Assembly (NCBI RefSeq): GCF_000715075.1
Contig: NC_134081.1
Location: 62,127,653 to 62,191,652, forward strand
Source: Nicotiana tabacum
Taxonomy: Eukaryota; Streptophyta; Magnoliopsida; Solanales; Solanaceae
Direction: 5' to 3'
Length of the DNA: 64,000 bases
A program made the translations under genes and the position numbers. Under the pieces are notes generated by a model, which did no database searches, was not told where the DNA came from, and worked only from the letters and a program-made list of their open reading frames with translations. Positions 33,656-46,032 of this stretch are shown in pieces. The number at the start of each line of letters is the position of its first letter. Position 1 is the stretch's first letter.

Positions 33656-34389
33656 TGGAATCATTGGACTATGCTTTTGTGGTTGTCTTTCTCGAACTTT
33701 TTTGACGGTTCTCTTATTTGGTTCTCCTCCCAATTTCATTATATTCGAGTTGTTGCTTGGTGGGTGCATGGATTGCATCATATGTAGCTCTAGGTGGTAT
33801 TTGGTTTGGCATGTCAATCGAGCAGCTTGTACTTGGTGAGATGAGGTTATTGGGACTGGAATTGGTGCAATCAGATTTGAATATGGTACGTTTGAATAAG
33901 AATTTCATTAGTCAGCTAGAATTTTGCAATGGTCCTTGTCGACAAGAGAGCTCCATGAATTGTCGATTTGATGGGTGTATATGAATTCCTACATGTGTCT
34001 TTTATCATTGTAGTGTTTCGGAGGTTGGACACAAGGTTTTTCTTGATATGAGGTCTGTTTTCGGTAATAGGAAACTAATGTGGTCGGAAGGTATTGCTAT
34101 GAGTATACTAGTTATGTAGTACATTGTGTGGTTATATCTTGGGAGTACAATTATGGCTTGCTATGACTTGTGGAACTGGTATTGTATATATGTACAAGGA
34201 TTAGATCTTATAAGGAATTCTGAATGTTGGAATTTAGTTCTAAGGCTTGTGGACTAAGGTCGAAGGAAGGATCTTCTGTTGGATTATGTTAATAGATTTA
34301 TATGGATTGAGGTGGCATGAGATCACCCTTGGATATGTGTATGGCAAGCTAATACAATGGTTTGCTGGCTTTGGAATAACTCTTGGCAC

Positions 34390-34402
34390 GTTCAGAACGA
34401 AC
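34390..34402 (+). promoter_or_regulatory. Hairpin upstream of the PPT, element 3
   Basis: GTTC-AGAAC-GAAC gives a 4-bp stem at the position of the longer stems in elements 1 and 4; one base of the usual loop-stem border seems to be missing. Confidence 0.5.
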
Positions 34403-34410
34403 ATTTGTTT

Positions 34411-34423
34411 AAGTGGGGGAGAA
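34411..34423 (+). promoter_or_regulatory. Polypurine tract, element 3
   Basis: AAGTGGGGGAGAA adjoins the right LTR. Confidence 0.85.
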
Positions 34424-37270
34424 TGTAACGACCTAGGTCGTTTTGAGTGTTAGCATTCTGTTCGGTGGTTTGATGTTTTGAGTAGCTTCACATGATGTAT
34501 TATGACTTTCGTATATGGTTGGTTTTGATTTTTAGGAAGTACGGGATTGATTTGATAGAGTGACTCTGAATTTGGAAGCTTTAAGTTGGAAGAGTTGACC
34601 AAGGTCTGACTTTGAGGAAACGACCTTTGGATCTGGATTTAATGGTTTCAATAGGTCCGTATGGTGATCTTGTACTTGCACATATGTTTGGATTTGTATT
34701 TGGAGGTTCCTAGAAAATTTTGGAACTATATGTCGAAGGTTGGTAATTTAAAGAATTGGAGAATTCACAAGTTTGACCGGAGTTGATTTTGGTGCTATCG
34801 GGATCATATTGTTGTTTCGAGACCTTTTATAGGTCTGTTTAGTTAATTGGAACTTGTGTTCCAAATTTGGTTGTGATCCAAAATGTCTATGTGTAATTTG
34901 TATGCATACGACGAAGTTTGAAGATTTGAAAGTTAAGAGAATGATGTTGATCTTCGATTATTGGTTTTGATGTTAAGTGTAGTGTTTTGCGTCTTTGGAT
35001 AAGTTTGCTCAATGTATTTGAACTTGTTGGACTAGAAGGGGTCCCAGCGGGCCTCGAGTCTGATTCGGTGTGGTTTCGGACTATTTCAAATGAGTTTTGC
35101 ATTGCTGATTTTCTGATGTTCTGATGAGCTATGTGATTGCAGAAGGTCCTTCGCGATCGCGTAGAGTAATTTTGGTTGTGAGAAAAATTTTCTTCGCCTT
35201 CGTGACTGGTTGAGAGCATTTGCACAGTATTGGGTAGGATGGTGCATCGTATTCGCGTGAGGTGCCCGCGTTCACAAAGGTGTGTAGGGAGGTGGGGCTT
35301 TGGCTTTCGCATTCTCGTAAAGAGGATTATGTTCACACTGATTTGGACATTTTGGTCATCGCGCTCACGCTTGCAGCTTCGCGTTTGAGAGGTAGGGTCA
35401 GTGAGGCTGGCCGCGTTTGTGCTTCATATCGCGGGGGCCCTTTTGCAATCACGAAGAGTACAGCTGGTAAGACTTTATAAGTTATGTATTTCGGTATTTT
35501 GAGCTTATTTCTCATATTTTGACCCTTAGGGTTGGAGAAGGGGTGACGTCTCATGGAATGTTTTACACAAGACTTAGGGACAAGTGATTTCTACCTATTT
35601 GTGATTATATTTCATAAATCTACATGAATTATTAATACCCAAAACATGGAATTTTAATATGAAATTTGGTGATTTGTCTACACTTCAAGAGAGTATATTT
35701 TGAGGATTTGAGTATTTGGACTCGATATTGGAATATAATCATATATTTAGACTCGATAGGTTAGGGGTCATAATTGGTTCTGGGTTTCAGGCAAGCGGTC
35801 CCGGGGTTGAGTACTTTTGTTGACTTTTGGAGAATTCTTCAAAGAGCGATGTTTCATTGATTGAAATTACTTCATGTGGCATTGGTTGACTTCCTTGATT
35901 GATGGTTTGCTAGATACAAGCCGGTTAGAGGCGATTTCTCAAGGAAATGCGATTTTTGGAGCTTTGGACTTGCTGGGTGAGGTCAGTATCTTGCATATCT
36001 TGTGCGAGAAAATAACCCTTAGGATTTGACTTTATTTGTCTCATTTTATGTATGTAAAGCGATGTATATGCGACTGTGGTGCCTGTACTGACCCGTGTAT
36101 ATTGTGGTGCTTATTGTTGTTTTTGGATATCATCCAGTTTTAGGGAAAACTTTGCCGAAATTTTGGAAATTTGAAGAGTTGGACAAATTCTCAGTTCCTT
36201 GGTTCTTAATTAATTCTAGAGGGATGCTAATGAGTTAATTATACTTAGTATCTCATATACATACTCAGTTTCTCCCTAAATAGGGATAGGCTCATCCATC
36301 CAACTTATGGACGACGAGCGTCAGAATACGTTTGTGATTCCATTTATGGTTTCCTTTATGATCTCTTGAGTCCATATGATGCTGTCACATGTGTTATGCC
36401 TCATATATGCTTATATTGATTATGCTGGGGTTATAGCCCATAACGTTAGTGAGGCCTATTGATTATATGCTGGGGGAGATATCCTATAACACCAATCGGG
36501 TCTATTGATTATATATTTACCTGGTGGGGGATATAGCCCATAACGCCAATCAGGCATGTTATATATGAGTGTATAGCTACAATTTGTATTGCATGACTAT
36601 ACATGAGGTTGGTTCAGATGTACAATTACCTTATTGGGGGAATGTAGCCCATAACACCATATAGGTACCAGTTCAGATAGTAGTTCAATTTCAGCATAGT
36701 TTCAGCTTAAAGTTCGGTTCAGTTCCAGATCAGTTGCTAGTTCAAACTCTTCTTTAGCTTTCAGCTTATATTCAGATTTCCAACTTACAATCATACTGTA
36801 GTATGCTTTACATATGTTTTTCACCCTAGATACTTTGTACATACCATACTAACGTCCCTTCCGTGATGGTGCGTTTCATTCTGCGCTGATAGAGATAGAT
36901 CAACGCTTGAGCCACATCTGTAGGCCATCCACTAACTATTGGAGTCACTCCACTTACTCCAGGAGTTACTTATCTTTTGGTATGTGTACAGTCAGCTATT
37001 CTGGGTATGGTGGGCCCCTGTTTTATCCAGTACTTATTCAGTTTAGCACTCATAGAGGCCTGTTGATATGCACATGTGCAGTTAGTATGTTTTTATATGT
37101 CAACTTATGTTAGCCTTGTCGTCTTTCCAGGTTGTACAGTTCTTACCAGCTATGCTTATGCTTGTTGAGTTTATCAGTTTATATTCATGATTAGTAGATT
37201 ATCAACAATTTTAGTGATGATCGGCACATAGTGTCTGTTATCCATCACGGCCCTAGGCTGGGTCATGACA
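34424..37270 (+). repeat. Element 3 right LTR (about 2.85 kb), different subfamily from the left LTR
   Basis: It begins TGTAACGACCT and ends GGGTCATGACA. It matches the left LTR over about the first 0.5 kb. Beyond that it has its own CG-rich patch (35148-35460), its own minisatellite (36415-36665) and a 3' third resembling the element 1 LTR style rather than the left LTR. Confidence 0.75.
36415..36665 (+). repeat. Minisatellite in the element 3 right LTR
   Basis: Four or five degenerate units contain GGGGGATATAGCCCATAACG-like sequence separated by TATTGATTATAT-like spacers. The unit length is irregular, about 55-110 bp. Confidence 0.75.
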
Positions 37271-37469
37271 TTATTCCTAAAAATGAATCTTACTAATCAT
37301 AACAATAAGTACTAATATTAATAAATGTTATTACTATTATTATTATTTTTAGAAAAATATATAATAAGTACTTGAATTATCATAAAAATAAATCCATAAT
37401 ATATTTTACTAACTTATTATTCACCATGGAAGCATAATAAATAAACTAAAAAAGGAGAGGGCCAATATT
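37271..37469. other. AT-rich unassigned sequence
   Basis: About 200 bases, very AT-rich, with short ATT runs near 37330-37350. I see no gene or repeat match to the rest of the window. Confidence 0.5.
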
Positions 37470-38114
37470 GGTCGTCAACACCATGCATCTGAAAGAGGGT
37501 GAAATCCACTACATTGGACTCCATAAGTCCCAAATTGTGGAGAAGTCCTGGGCATTCTCTGAAGACATACCGCTAAAATGAGGAGTAGACAACTTCAAGA
37601 ATTTATCCATCCTCTTCAGCTCATTGCCTGACATAAATGGCCTAACCTTAGGTTGTGAGACAATGATAGGCTGAACTAGCCCAACTGGTAACTCTCATGG
37701 GGTCTAATATCCCTAAGTCATTTGCTCCGGAGTACGAGTGGCGGGAGTTTGAATTCCTTCTCTGGCTTGAGAAATGGCTGGTGATATAGAAAGAATGCCT
37801 GCCTAAATCATGCGCTCCCACCATATGGACCAAGGGATCCTAAAGTACTAGAGTAGTAATGTACCCCTCTAGGACCTGTGTTGGTCCTACTGGCTCAACC
37901 TGAACTAGAATCTCATCCTCTAGAATCATCTAAGGCTTAGCTAATGCTGCTCCAACATGAGCGAGAGTGGATGTGGGTGTCATTGCACGTGCCCTGGGTT
38001 GGGCTATGGATATGCCCTGCCCCGTCGTCCACCTTGGCCTCTATCCCTCGTAATGGCTATGTCCAGGGGCTTTGGCACCTGATCAGCTGTGGTTGAAGTA
38101 CGTGTCCTCACCAT
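37470..38114 (-). pseudogene. gag: Ty3/gypsy gag N-terminal fragment
   Basis: On the minus strand the ATG at 38114 (ATGGTGAGGACACG) is the standard gag start of this family, preceded by a pyrimidine-rich leader. Readable pieces downstream include the AISQAREGIQTPATRTPEQM stretch and FMSGNELKRMDKFLKL, then PHFSGMSSENAQDF, corresponding to the gag region just before the capsid core. Stops are present. The fragment ends near 37470. Upstream of its start (plus-strand 38115-38139) element 4 has inserted, and the missing LTR may be the reverse-oriented one at 51455-52740. Confidence 0.78.
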
Positions 38115-38139
38115 TTGTGACAAGAATAAGAGAAGAAAG

Positions 38140-41100
38140 TGTAGTGACCCGGCATATGATTTTGCATATTTGAGCCCCTTTTACCTATTTGATGATTATT
38201 ATATATGTGTTAGTTATTTTATGACTTGTGGGGATGGTTAGTTCGGTTACAAGAAGGGTTGAAAGTTGACAAAGATTTGACTTTTATGTAGACAACCTCG
38301 TATTCGTATATTGATAGTTCTAATAGGTTCATATGATGAATTTGGACTTAGGCATATGTCCGGATTTATATTTGAATGTTCCTAGGTTGATTTGGCTCTA
38401 TTTAGCGAAAGTTTAACATTTGAAGGTTTGGAAGGTTCATAGGTTTGGCCAGGAGTTGACTTTGAGACTATCGAGTTCGGATTGTTGTTCTGGGAGTTGG
38501 AATAGGTTTGTTATGTCATTTTTGGAACTTGTGTGCAAAGATTGAGGTCATTTCGAGTTGGATAGACATGGTTTGGCATGAGTTTGGATGTTGGAAGATT
38601 GAATAGTACATTAAGCTTGAATTGGTCGTCGATTATTGGTTTCGATGTTAGTCGTGGTTTTTGGAGTATTTGTACAAGTTTGGATAAGGTATTTGGACTT
38701 TTGGAATGATTGGACGGGGTTTTGGGGGCTTGGGTGTATTTCCAGGTTGCTTTGGATCATTTCTTCTTGGTTTTGGATTGCTGGTTTTTTGGTGCGCAAC
38801 AGTGCTTCGCGATCGCAGAGCTTGTCTCGTGATCACGGAAAAGGAGAGGCGGTAGGGGAACTTTTACTCTTTACCTTCACGATGGAGGTGTTGCATTCGT
38901 AGAGAAAAAGGGAGCAGAAGCATCGCATTCGCGTGCGGAGAAGCACATTCGCACTGGTGTGGTGGCTGGAAATGGAATTGCCTTTGCATTCCCGAAGTGA
39001 AGCTTGCTTCGCGATTAGTTATTCGTGTTTGCGAAGAAGGGAAGCAACCGGGCAAGAATTTGGCCTTCGTGATCGCGAAGGGGATCCCGCGATCATGAAG
39101 TGTACTGGGCAGTGCACTTAATAATATAATTTCGGGATTTTGCCCATTCTCTCATATTTTGAACCCTAGACTTCGAGAGGTGGAGATTTTGGAGAGCAAG
39201 TTCACTACTACTTTGGAGGTAAGTAATTTATACTTGGATTTGACTTTATATCATGATTTTCCATGGATTTCTAAATCTAGCTTGGATTTTAAAGTGAACT
39301 TGGGGGGGGGGGGCAAAACTTTTGGAAAGCGAATAATTGTGATTTTAACCCTGATTTAGAGTCGGTTTTAGATGAAAATTTGTATATTTGGACACGTATT
39401 GGAATGAGTGTTCGGGATTTATGAGTTTTGATGGGTTCTAGGGTGTGGGCTCAGGTTGAATTTTTGGTTGACCTTGCGTATTTTTACAAAGATCGAAGCT
39501 TTATTATTTGGGGTTGTTTCCAATGACTTTATTTGATGTTATTGAGTTGCTTTTTTTTAAATAGATTAGGATCATTTGGAGTCGAAATTAGAAGGTTAGG
39601 CGATTTGTGCATGATTTGAGGTTGTCGGACGGAGGTACTTCTCTTGTCTATAATTATAATAGGAAATTCTCTCTATAGGTGACTTAATTGCTATATAATT
39701 TATGATTTAGGAGCCACGTATATGCAAGGTGACGAGCGTATATGTGAATGTAGGTTTTGGACCATACCCTCTATGTGTTGATTAGAATTGTGCTTTATTT
39801 AATTACGTGAAGTTGCTACCCATGTTCAAATTGATTCTATGACTACGTGCTAATCTTTATTCATGAAATTAGGAGCATGTCTGGGTTATGACTTGTTGAT
39901 TTGACATGAAGGTTATAGTTCCATGTCAGACGTTATTATGAATTCATAAGTCATAACTTGCTTTACTTGCTCAATGATTTCTATTGGTTCTATGGAAAAA
40001 TTAGCTCACAAAATTAATATGATTAAGCTAAAACATGCTAAATAGCCTATTGAGTCATTATGATAAAAAAATATATGATTTGCCATAGCTATCACTTAAC
40101 ATTTAATCTTTTTATTTGCATTCTTATTATTATGTATTGTGCCCCTTATTATATTATTTCTTACACATATGCATGAGTGGAAAGTGGTTGTTGATGAAAG
40201 TTGAGGATTTTAGCACTACGTGCACTTGAGGATATTGGTATTGATTATTAGATTGATGATTTTATAATTTGGATCGGGTTCCGCATCGCAACAGTTACCT
40301 TGGGCCTTAGGAGCGTAGGCACCCGTAATTTGTTTGGTTCTTGTTGCACATATGGTCTGTGTCAGGCACATGGATTGTGTTGTGAGTTGTTAAGAAAAGA
40401 ATTCTGAGCATGCATATTTATATTTGTTTAGGCTAATGCTATGAATTGAAGTAAGCATTGCTAACCGATATCAGTTTTACTCGAGAATTGAGATAACTGT
40501 TATTTTATTTGATTGCAGTTATTTGAAAAGCATGCCTAAATTCTGTATGAGTTGTATTGTGCACCTTTATACTTGTGGAGGATATCATGTCCAGCTTTCT
40601 GTTAGATTATTCCCTCACCTGCTTATTTGACTACTAGTGAGTATCGGAGTCAACCCCTCACCACTATTTCTTCCAGGCTAGACTTGATACTTACTGGGTA
40701 CCATGGGTTGTACTCATAATATGCTTCTGCACATTTCGTGCAAATTCTGAGGCTCATGCGAATGGTATTCATCTAGGACAATAGGTGGATCTGTGAGCAC
40801 TTCGTGGTGAGATGATCTACTTGATTGATTTGCAGCACATGGAGTCCCCATCCCTACTTTCCTCTTATGTCTATCTATTATATATAGATAGATAGTGTAT
40901 TAAGATGATTTATCATACTCTCATTAGATGCTTGTGATGATTGTGACATCTGGTTTTGGGCGATATTGGCCATTGTGGTCGTGTTTAGACCTTTTCTTGG
41001 ATATTTTATCTATGATTATTACACTTGAGATTATTGTGTTTCCTTATTATATTGGGTATTTTTCTAAGGCTGATTTATTTGCTTTAGAGATTTGTTGGTT

Positions 41101-41170
41101 ATTGTGTTGGCTTTCCTAGCAAGCGGGTTAGGTGCCATTACGGCCTTTGGTGGGATTTCGGGTCGAGATA
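38140..41170 (+). repeat. Element 4 first LTR (about 3.03 kb)
   Basis: It begins TGTAGTGACCC and ends GGGTCGAGATA, mutated from the common GTGACA. It contains a CG-rich patch (38808-39105) and a 12-base G run (39302-39313). A PBS follows. Confidence 0.87.
39302..39313 (+). repeat. Poly-G tract (12 G)
   Basis: Twelve consecutive G. The matching site in the second LTR (47112-47127) has sixteen. Confidence 0.95.
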
Positions 41171-41173
41171 AGT

Positions 41174-41187
41174 TGGTATCAGAGCAC
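41174..41187 (+). promoter_or_regulatory. Primer binding site, element 4 first copy
   Basis: TGGTATCAGAGCAC, three bases after the LTR. Confidence 0.9.
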
Positions 41188-41367
41188 TAGGTTCCAAGGG
41201 TCTCACAAATCACAACCATGCCTAGTAGAGTCTTACGGATCGGTACGAAGACGTCTGTACTTATCATCGAGAGGCTATAGGTCTTTATGAAACTTATTTC
41301 TCTTGATTCCTCATTGTGCATTGATTATTGACTAGAATCTAAATCTTTCTATTCTTTTCTTGCACAG

Positions 41368-42810
41368 ATAGTAAGGACTCGCGCGTGTGGAGTAGCAGAG
41401 GATACAGGAGCAGTACCACCAGTTGCGACTGGGAGATGCACAGGTCGGGGTAAGGCCAAGGCCTCTACTACAACTTGTACTACTACAGCTAGGGGTGGGG
41501 AATCCATTGGGGCACATGGCTAGGCCAGGGCTGTTGCAACAGACCCACTTACGGAGCAGGTGGAGGATAAGATCATAAAAGAGCATATTGAGGCTCCACT
41601 GCACACTCAGTAGCCGCATGGATTCATTACTGCATGAATATATCATGAGGCTATGACCAAGATAGTCAGTTTCTTCGATACTTTGACATAAGTTGGGGTG
41701 GTCCCATTGGCTTCAGCCATATCTCAAGCAGAACGGGGAGTTCAGACCCATATGGCTTGTACTCCAGAGCAGCATGTTGTAGTAGCTAGATCTGAGACCG
41801 TGCCTGCCATGTTTGTGGATGAGCAAAAGAAGTTAGAGAGGTTTTACAGGTTGTTTCATCCACCCTTTGAGGGCAGTGCTTCTGAGGACGCCTAGGAAAT
41901 TCTAGATGGGTGCCATCAGATGCTACACAATTTGGGATTGGTAGAGTCCAACGGAGTGGACTTCACTACTTTCCAGTTTAAGGGGTTAGCTAGGAGATGG
42001 TGGCAAAAATATAAGTTGGGTAGGCTAGCTCGTTCAACTCCTCTTACTTGGGCTTAGTTTACACATATATTCCTTGAGAGGTACATCCCACTCACCACAA
42101 GGGATCAGTTTGAGCACCCTCATTAGGGCCATATGACCCTGATCAAGCGTGAGGCGATATTTACGGAGTTGTCTTGTAATGCAGATTTCTTGATCCCAAC
42201 CGAGGTAGAGAAGGTGGGGAGTTTTATTGAGGGTATGACTTATAGCATTAGGGTTAATATGGCTCGGGAGTCAGAGAGGGGGCTACCTTTTAGGAGGAAG
42301 CAGATGTAGCTCGAAGGATCGAGCTTGTTCACATATAGGGTAGATAGGTCATGATGAGGAACAAGAGGCCTCGTCGTTCTCATGGTTTTAGTGGCACCTC
42401 ATCTGGAGGCAGATGGCAGATAAGTAAGGACCCTCCTATCATGCTAGTTCAGTATGTGTAGTTCCATCATCCTTCAGTGCTCTTCCAACCAACTCATACT
42501 GTACTCCGTCGATACAGGGTTCCTCGAATGGATAATAGGTTCCTCAGGGGCAGTATCAGTCTAAGCCACCTTATTCAGTTCGAAGTTGCTACAAGTGTGG
42601 AGAGCATAAGAATGTGAGGGAGTATTTCCCTAGACTTATCAGAGGCACATTTCATCAGGGTTCTCAGTCTGTAGTTCTGGCACCAGTTACATCACCCCCT
42701 GCTCAGACAACTAGAGGAGGTGGTCACATAGTGAGAGGATGCCCTAGAGGGGAGGTGAGACTGGCGCTAGTCAGGTCAATGGCAGTGAGCCGCGTTGCTA
42801 GGCTTTTCTA
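41368..42810 (+). pseudogene. gag: Element 4 gag remnant, first copy
   Basis: The start codon has become ATA (41368-41370) in an otherwise conserved context. Readable capsid blocks include ASAISQAERGVQTHM, KKLERFYRLFHPPFEG, VDFTTFQFKGLARRWW and YIPLTTRDQFEH. The zinc knuckle near 42585 reads CYKCGEHKN and lacks the final Cys. Stops interrupt it repeatedly, for example TAG at 41893. It would have formed the particle shell. Confidence 0.83.
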
Positions 42811-43320
42811 GGGAGACCTGAGGGGATGGCCTCAGATGCTATGATCACAAGTATGGTTTTGGTTTGTCATAAAGATGCTTCCCTATTATTTGATCCAGGA
42901 TATACTTATTTTTATATTTCATCATACTTTGCTCCATATTTGGATATGCCTCGTGGTTCTCTTGATACTCTTGCGCATGTGTCTACACCGGTTGGCGATT
43001 CTATTATGGTGGATCATGTGTATCGGTCTTGTGTGGTCACTATTGGTTATTATGAGACCAGTGTTGATCTCCTATTACTTTGTATGGTAGACTTTTATGT
43101 CATTTTGGGTATGGATTGGTTATCTTTGTACCATGCTATCCTTGATTGTCAGGCTAAGACACTGACAGCTATGTCGGGGTTGTTGAGGCCGAAGTGGAGA
43201 GGTTCTCTAAGTCACACTCCTAATAGGGTGATTTCATTTCTAAAGGCTCAATGGATGGTTTAGAAGTGATGTTTGGCATATTTAGCTTTTTTTCAAGATG
43301 TTAGTGTTGATACTCCTACT
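42811..43320 (+). pseudogene. Element 4 protease remnant
   Basis: 42826-43263 is open for 145 codons. It includes LLFDPGYTYFYISSYFAP, where the third position of the catalytic D-[ST]-G-like box is followed by Tyr instead of Ser, then STPVGDSIMVDHVY and DWLSLYHAILDCQAK. The changed residue next to the catalytic site and the stop at 43261 argue against activity. Confidence 0.82.
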
Positions 43321-44600
43321 GTTTAGTAGTTCCAATAGTTAGGGAGTTTTCGTATGTATTTCCTACAAACCTATTGGGCATGCCACCCGATAGGGACATG
43401 GATTTCATTATTTATTTGGTGTCGGGCACGTAACCTATATCTATTCCTCTGTATTTTATGGCTCCAAATGACTTGACTAAATTAAAGGAACAATTGCAAG
43501 ACTATCGGCAATTTAACAAGGTGTCTATCAAGAACAAGTATCCATTTCAGTGCACGATGACTTATTTGATCAGCTTCAGAATGACCGAATGTTCTCGAAG
43601 ATTGACTTAAGATTGGGGTATCACCAGTTGAAGATTAGGACTTCAGACATCCCTAAGAATGCTTTTCAGACTCGTTATGGGCACTATGAGCTATTGTTGA
43701 TGTCGTTTGGTTTGACTAATGCCCCAACAACTTTCATGCACTTGATGAATAGTGTGTTTCTGCGTTATTTGGATTTGTTTGTTAATGTTTTCATAGATGA
43801 TATATTGGTGTATTCCCATAGTAAGGAGGACCATGAGCAGCATTTGTGGATCGTGCTCTAGACTTTAAGGGGGAAGAAGCTCTATGCTATGTTCTCCAAG
43901 TGTGAGAGTTTTTCGAACTCACTGGCATTCTTGGGTAATGTGGTTCTAGTTATGGGATCAAGGTGGACTTGAAGAAGATTTAGGCAGTTTAGAGTTATCC
44001 CAGACTTTCTACCGCTACAGAGATTAGGAACTTCTTAGGTTTGGCTAGTTACTACCGTCTCTTTTGGACGAATTTTCATCTATTGCAACCCTATTGACTA
44101 AGTTGACTCAGAAGGGCGCTCCGTTCAGGTGGTCAGATAAGTGTGAGGAGAGATTTTGGAAGCTTAAGACTGCCTTAACTGTGGCTCTAGTGTTGGTTTT
44201 GCCTTCCGGATCGGGTTCGTATACAATTTATTGTGATGCTTTGAGGATTGGCATTGGGTGTGTGTTGATGCAGGATGGTAGGTTGATTGCCTGCACATTG
44301 CGCTAGTTGAAGCCCCATGAGAAGAACTATCCAGTGTATAATTTGGACTAAGCAGCTATTGTGCACGTGCTCAAGATTTGGAGGCACAATCCATATAGTG
44401 TGTCTCGTGAGGTGTATACAGATCAAAGGAGTCTGCATCATCTATTTAAATAGAAAGTCTTGAAGATGAGGTAACGGATATAGTTGGAGTTATTGAAGGA
44501 TTATGATATCACCATTCTTTATCATTCGAGGAATGTTAATATTGTAGGGATGCCTTGAGAAGAAAGGTAGAGAGTATGGGGATTTTATCATTTATTCAGG
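43321..44600 (+). pseudogene. Element 4 reverse transcriptase and RNase H remnant
   Basis: Between the LKEQLQ and DYRQFNK blocks (about 43500) the roughly 40 residues that include the usual SPWGAP block are missing, an internal deletion. RT continues open in 43550-43861 with [28 protein letters not shown] and the catalytic [10 protein letters not shown]. RNase H (44064-44306) has FRWSDKCEERF and IYCDALRIGIGCVLMQ, then a stop, and further blocks (HNPYSVSREVYTDQRSL, about 44390-44430) in the next segment. Frameshifts separate the parts. Confidence 0.85.
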
Positions 44601-45996
44601 CCAGGGGAGAGGCCTTTGGCTATGGATGTTCAGGTGTTGGCCAATAGGTTGGTGAGATTGGATATTTCAAATCCGATCAAAGTATCAGGGTCGGATTTGT
44701 ATTCCTAATGTCGATGGCTTGAGGGGTAGTTGATTCTTGAAGAGACTCATAGTTTGTGATATTCTATTCATCCAGCTGCTACAAAAATGTACCGTCATTT
44801 GAAGTAGCATCACTGGTGGAGGAGGATGAAGAAGGACATTATGGGGCATGTTGAGTGGTATTTGAATTGTCAGCAGGTCAAGTCTGAGCATCAAAGACTA
44901 GTTGGTTTACTTCAAGGGTTAGAGATATCGGAGTGGAAGTGGGAGCGCATCACTATGGACATTATGGTAAGGTTTCCACAGACCTTGAGGAGGTTTGATA
45001 TGTTAGGGTCATTATGGACAGACCGACCAAGTCTGCGCATTTCATTCCGGTCATCGAAGCAGTTGGCTAATATACCAGGGAGGTTGTCTGTTTGCATGGT
45101 GTGCGTGTCTATCATCTCGGAATGTGGCACTCAGTTCGCAATGCATTTTTGTAGAGCCGTGTATCGTGAGTTGGGGGAACAGGTGGAGCTGACTACAATA
45201 TTTTAACATCAGATGGATGGGCATCCTGAGCAGACCATTTAGATTTTGGAGGATATGTTGAAGACATGCGTTATTGACTTCGGTGGCAAGTGGGATCACT
45301 TATGCCTTTAGCGGAGTTTGCATACAACAATAGCTACAAGTCGAGTATCCGGATGAATCCGTATGAGACCTTATATGGGAAGCGATGTCATTCTCCGATT
45401 GGTGTGTTTGAGCCCCCTTGGGAGACTAGGTCGTTGGGCACCGATTTGGTTCGTGATGCTTTGGAGAATGTGAAATTGATTTAGGAGTAGCTTTGTACGA
45501 CACAGTCCAGGCAAAAGAGTTATGCTGATAGGAAGGTTCTCAATGTAGCTTTCATGGAGGGTGGGAGGGTTCTTCTCAGAGTTTCACCAATAAAAAGGGT
45601 GTGATGAGGTTTGGGAGGAAGGGCAAGTTGAGTCCTCGATATATCGATCCATTTGAGGTTTAGAGAGGTTTGGTGAGATGGCTTACATACTTGCTTTGCC
45701 ATCCAGCTTGTCGGGAGATCATCTAATGATCTATGTCTCCATGCTTAGGAAGTATCACGAAGATCAGTCACATGTGTTAGATTTCAACTTGGTGCAGTTG
45801 GATGAGAACTTAGCTTATGAAGAAGATCCGGTAGCCATTTTGGATAGGCGGGTTCGAAAGTCGAGGTAGAAGAATATCGCATTAGTGAAGGTTTAGTGGA
45901 GAGGTCAACTAGTTGAGGAGGTGACTTGGGAGATCGAGCATGATATGTGGAGCAGATATTCTCATCTTTTTGGCACTCCAAGTATGATTCTAGACC
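44601..45996 (+). pseudogene. Element 4 integrase and chromodomain-like tail remnant
   Basis: The zinc-binding part has HHWWRRMKKDIMGHVE-like sequence with CQQVKSEHQ after it (44810-44890). The core has ITMDIMVRFPQTLRRFD, with the first catalytic Asp retained, and VSIISECGTQFA, where the second Asp reads Glu. FAYNNSYKSSIRMNPYETL (45300-45370) matches the end of the core. The SPRYID-like and [12 protein letters not shown] blocks and the tail AILDRRVRKSR (to about 45865) are recognisable. Many stops. Confidence 0.83.
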
Positions 45997-46012
45997 CGTT
46001 CAAGAATGAACG
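45997..46012 (+). promoter_or_regulatory. Hairpin upstream of the PPT, element 4
   Basis: CGTTCA-AGAA-TGAACG is a perfect 6-bp stem with a 4-base loop. Relative to element 1 two base pairs have changed on both sides of the stem. Confidence 0.7.
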
Positions 46013-46019
46013 TTTGTTT

Positions 46020-46032
46020 AAGAGGGGTAGTA
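46020..46032 (+). promoter_or_regulatory. Polypurine tract, element 4
   Basis: AAGAGGGGTAGTA, slightly decayed, next to the second LTR. Confidence 0.8.

Larger units (their letters stand above)
30318..34389 (+). other. Element 3 internal region without coding capacity
   Basis: About 4.1 kb between PBS and PPT. The first 100 bases resemble the post-PBS leader of elements 2 and 4 (GCGGATCGGTATGATGACG). After that no gag, protease, RT, RNase H or integrase motif is readable in any frame. The longest ORF (33288-33839, 183 codons) shows no recognisable domain and lies in a duplicated segment. Two direct duplications are present (31222-31387 and 31890-33655). This is what is expected of a LARD. 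Confidence 0.65.
27343..37270 (+). mobile_element. Element 3: non-autonomous, LARD-like Ty3/gypsy relative
   Basis: It has LTR 27343-30300, PBS 30304-30317, a 4.1 kb internal region without recognisable gag or pol, a hairpin and PPT at 34390-34423, and a second LTR 34424-37270. The cis signals match those of the chromoviruses in this window, so it was probably mobilised by their proteins. The two LTRs share only about the first 0.5 kb, and the flanks (ATCAC and TTATT) do not form a duplication. It may therefore be a chimera of two related elements. Confidence 0.7.

Noticed and set aside
33288..33839. 183-codon ORF in the internal region of element 3
   Set aside because: Rich in Cys, Phe and Leu without any motif I recognise. 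It lies in a duplicated non-coding segment whose other copy (about 32340-32890) is not open in the same way.
34424..37270. Solo LTR interpretation for the right LTR of element 3
   Set aside because: It is preceded by a proper polypurine tract and hairpin, and the flanking bases do not form a five-base duplication, so a 3' LTR is the simpler reading.
40870..40900. TATC/GATA palindrome in the LTR of element 4, possible microsatellite or terminator
   Set aside because: Only a few units, present in both LTR copies. No evidence for a separate function.
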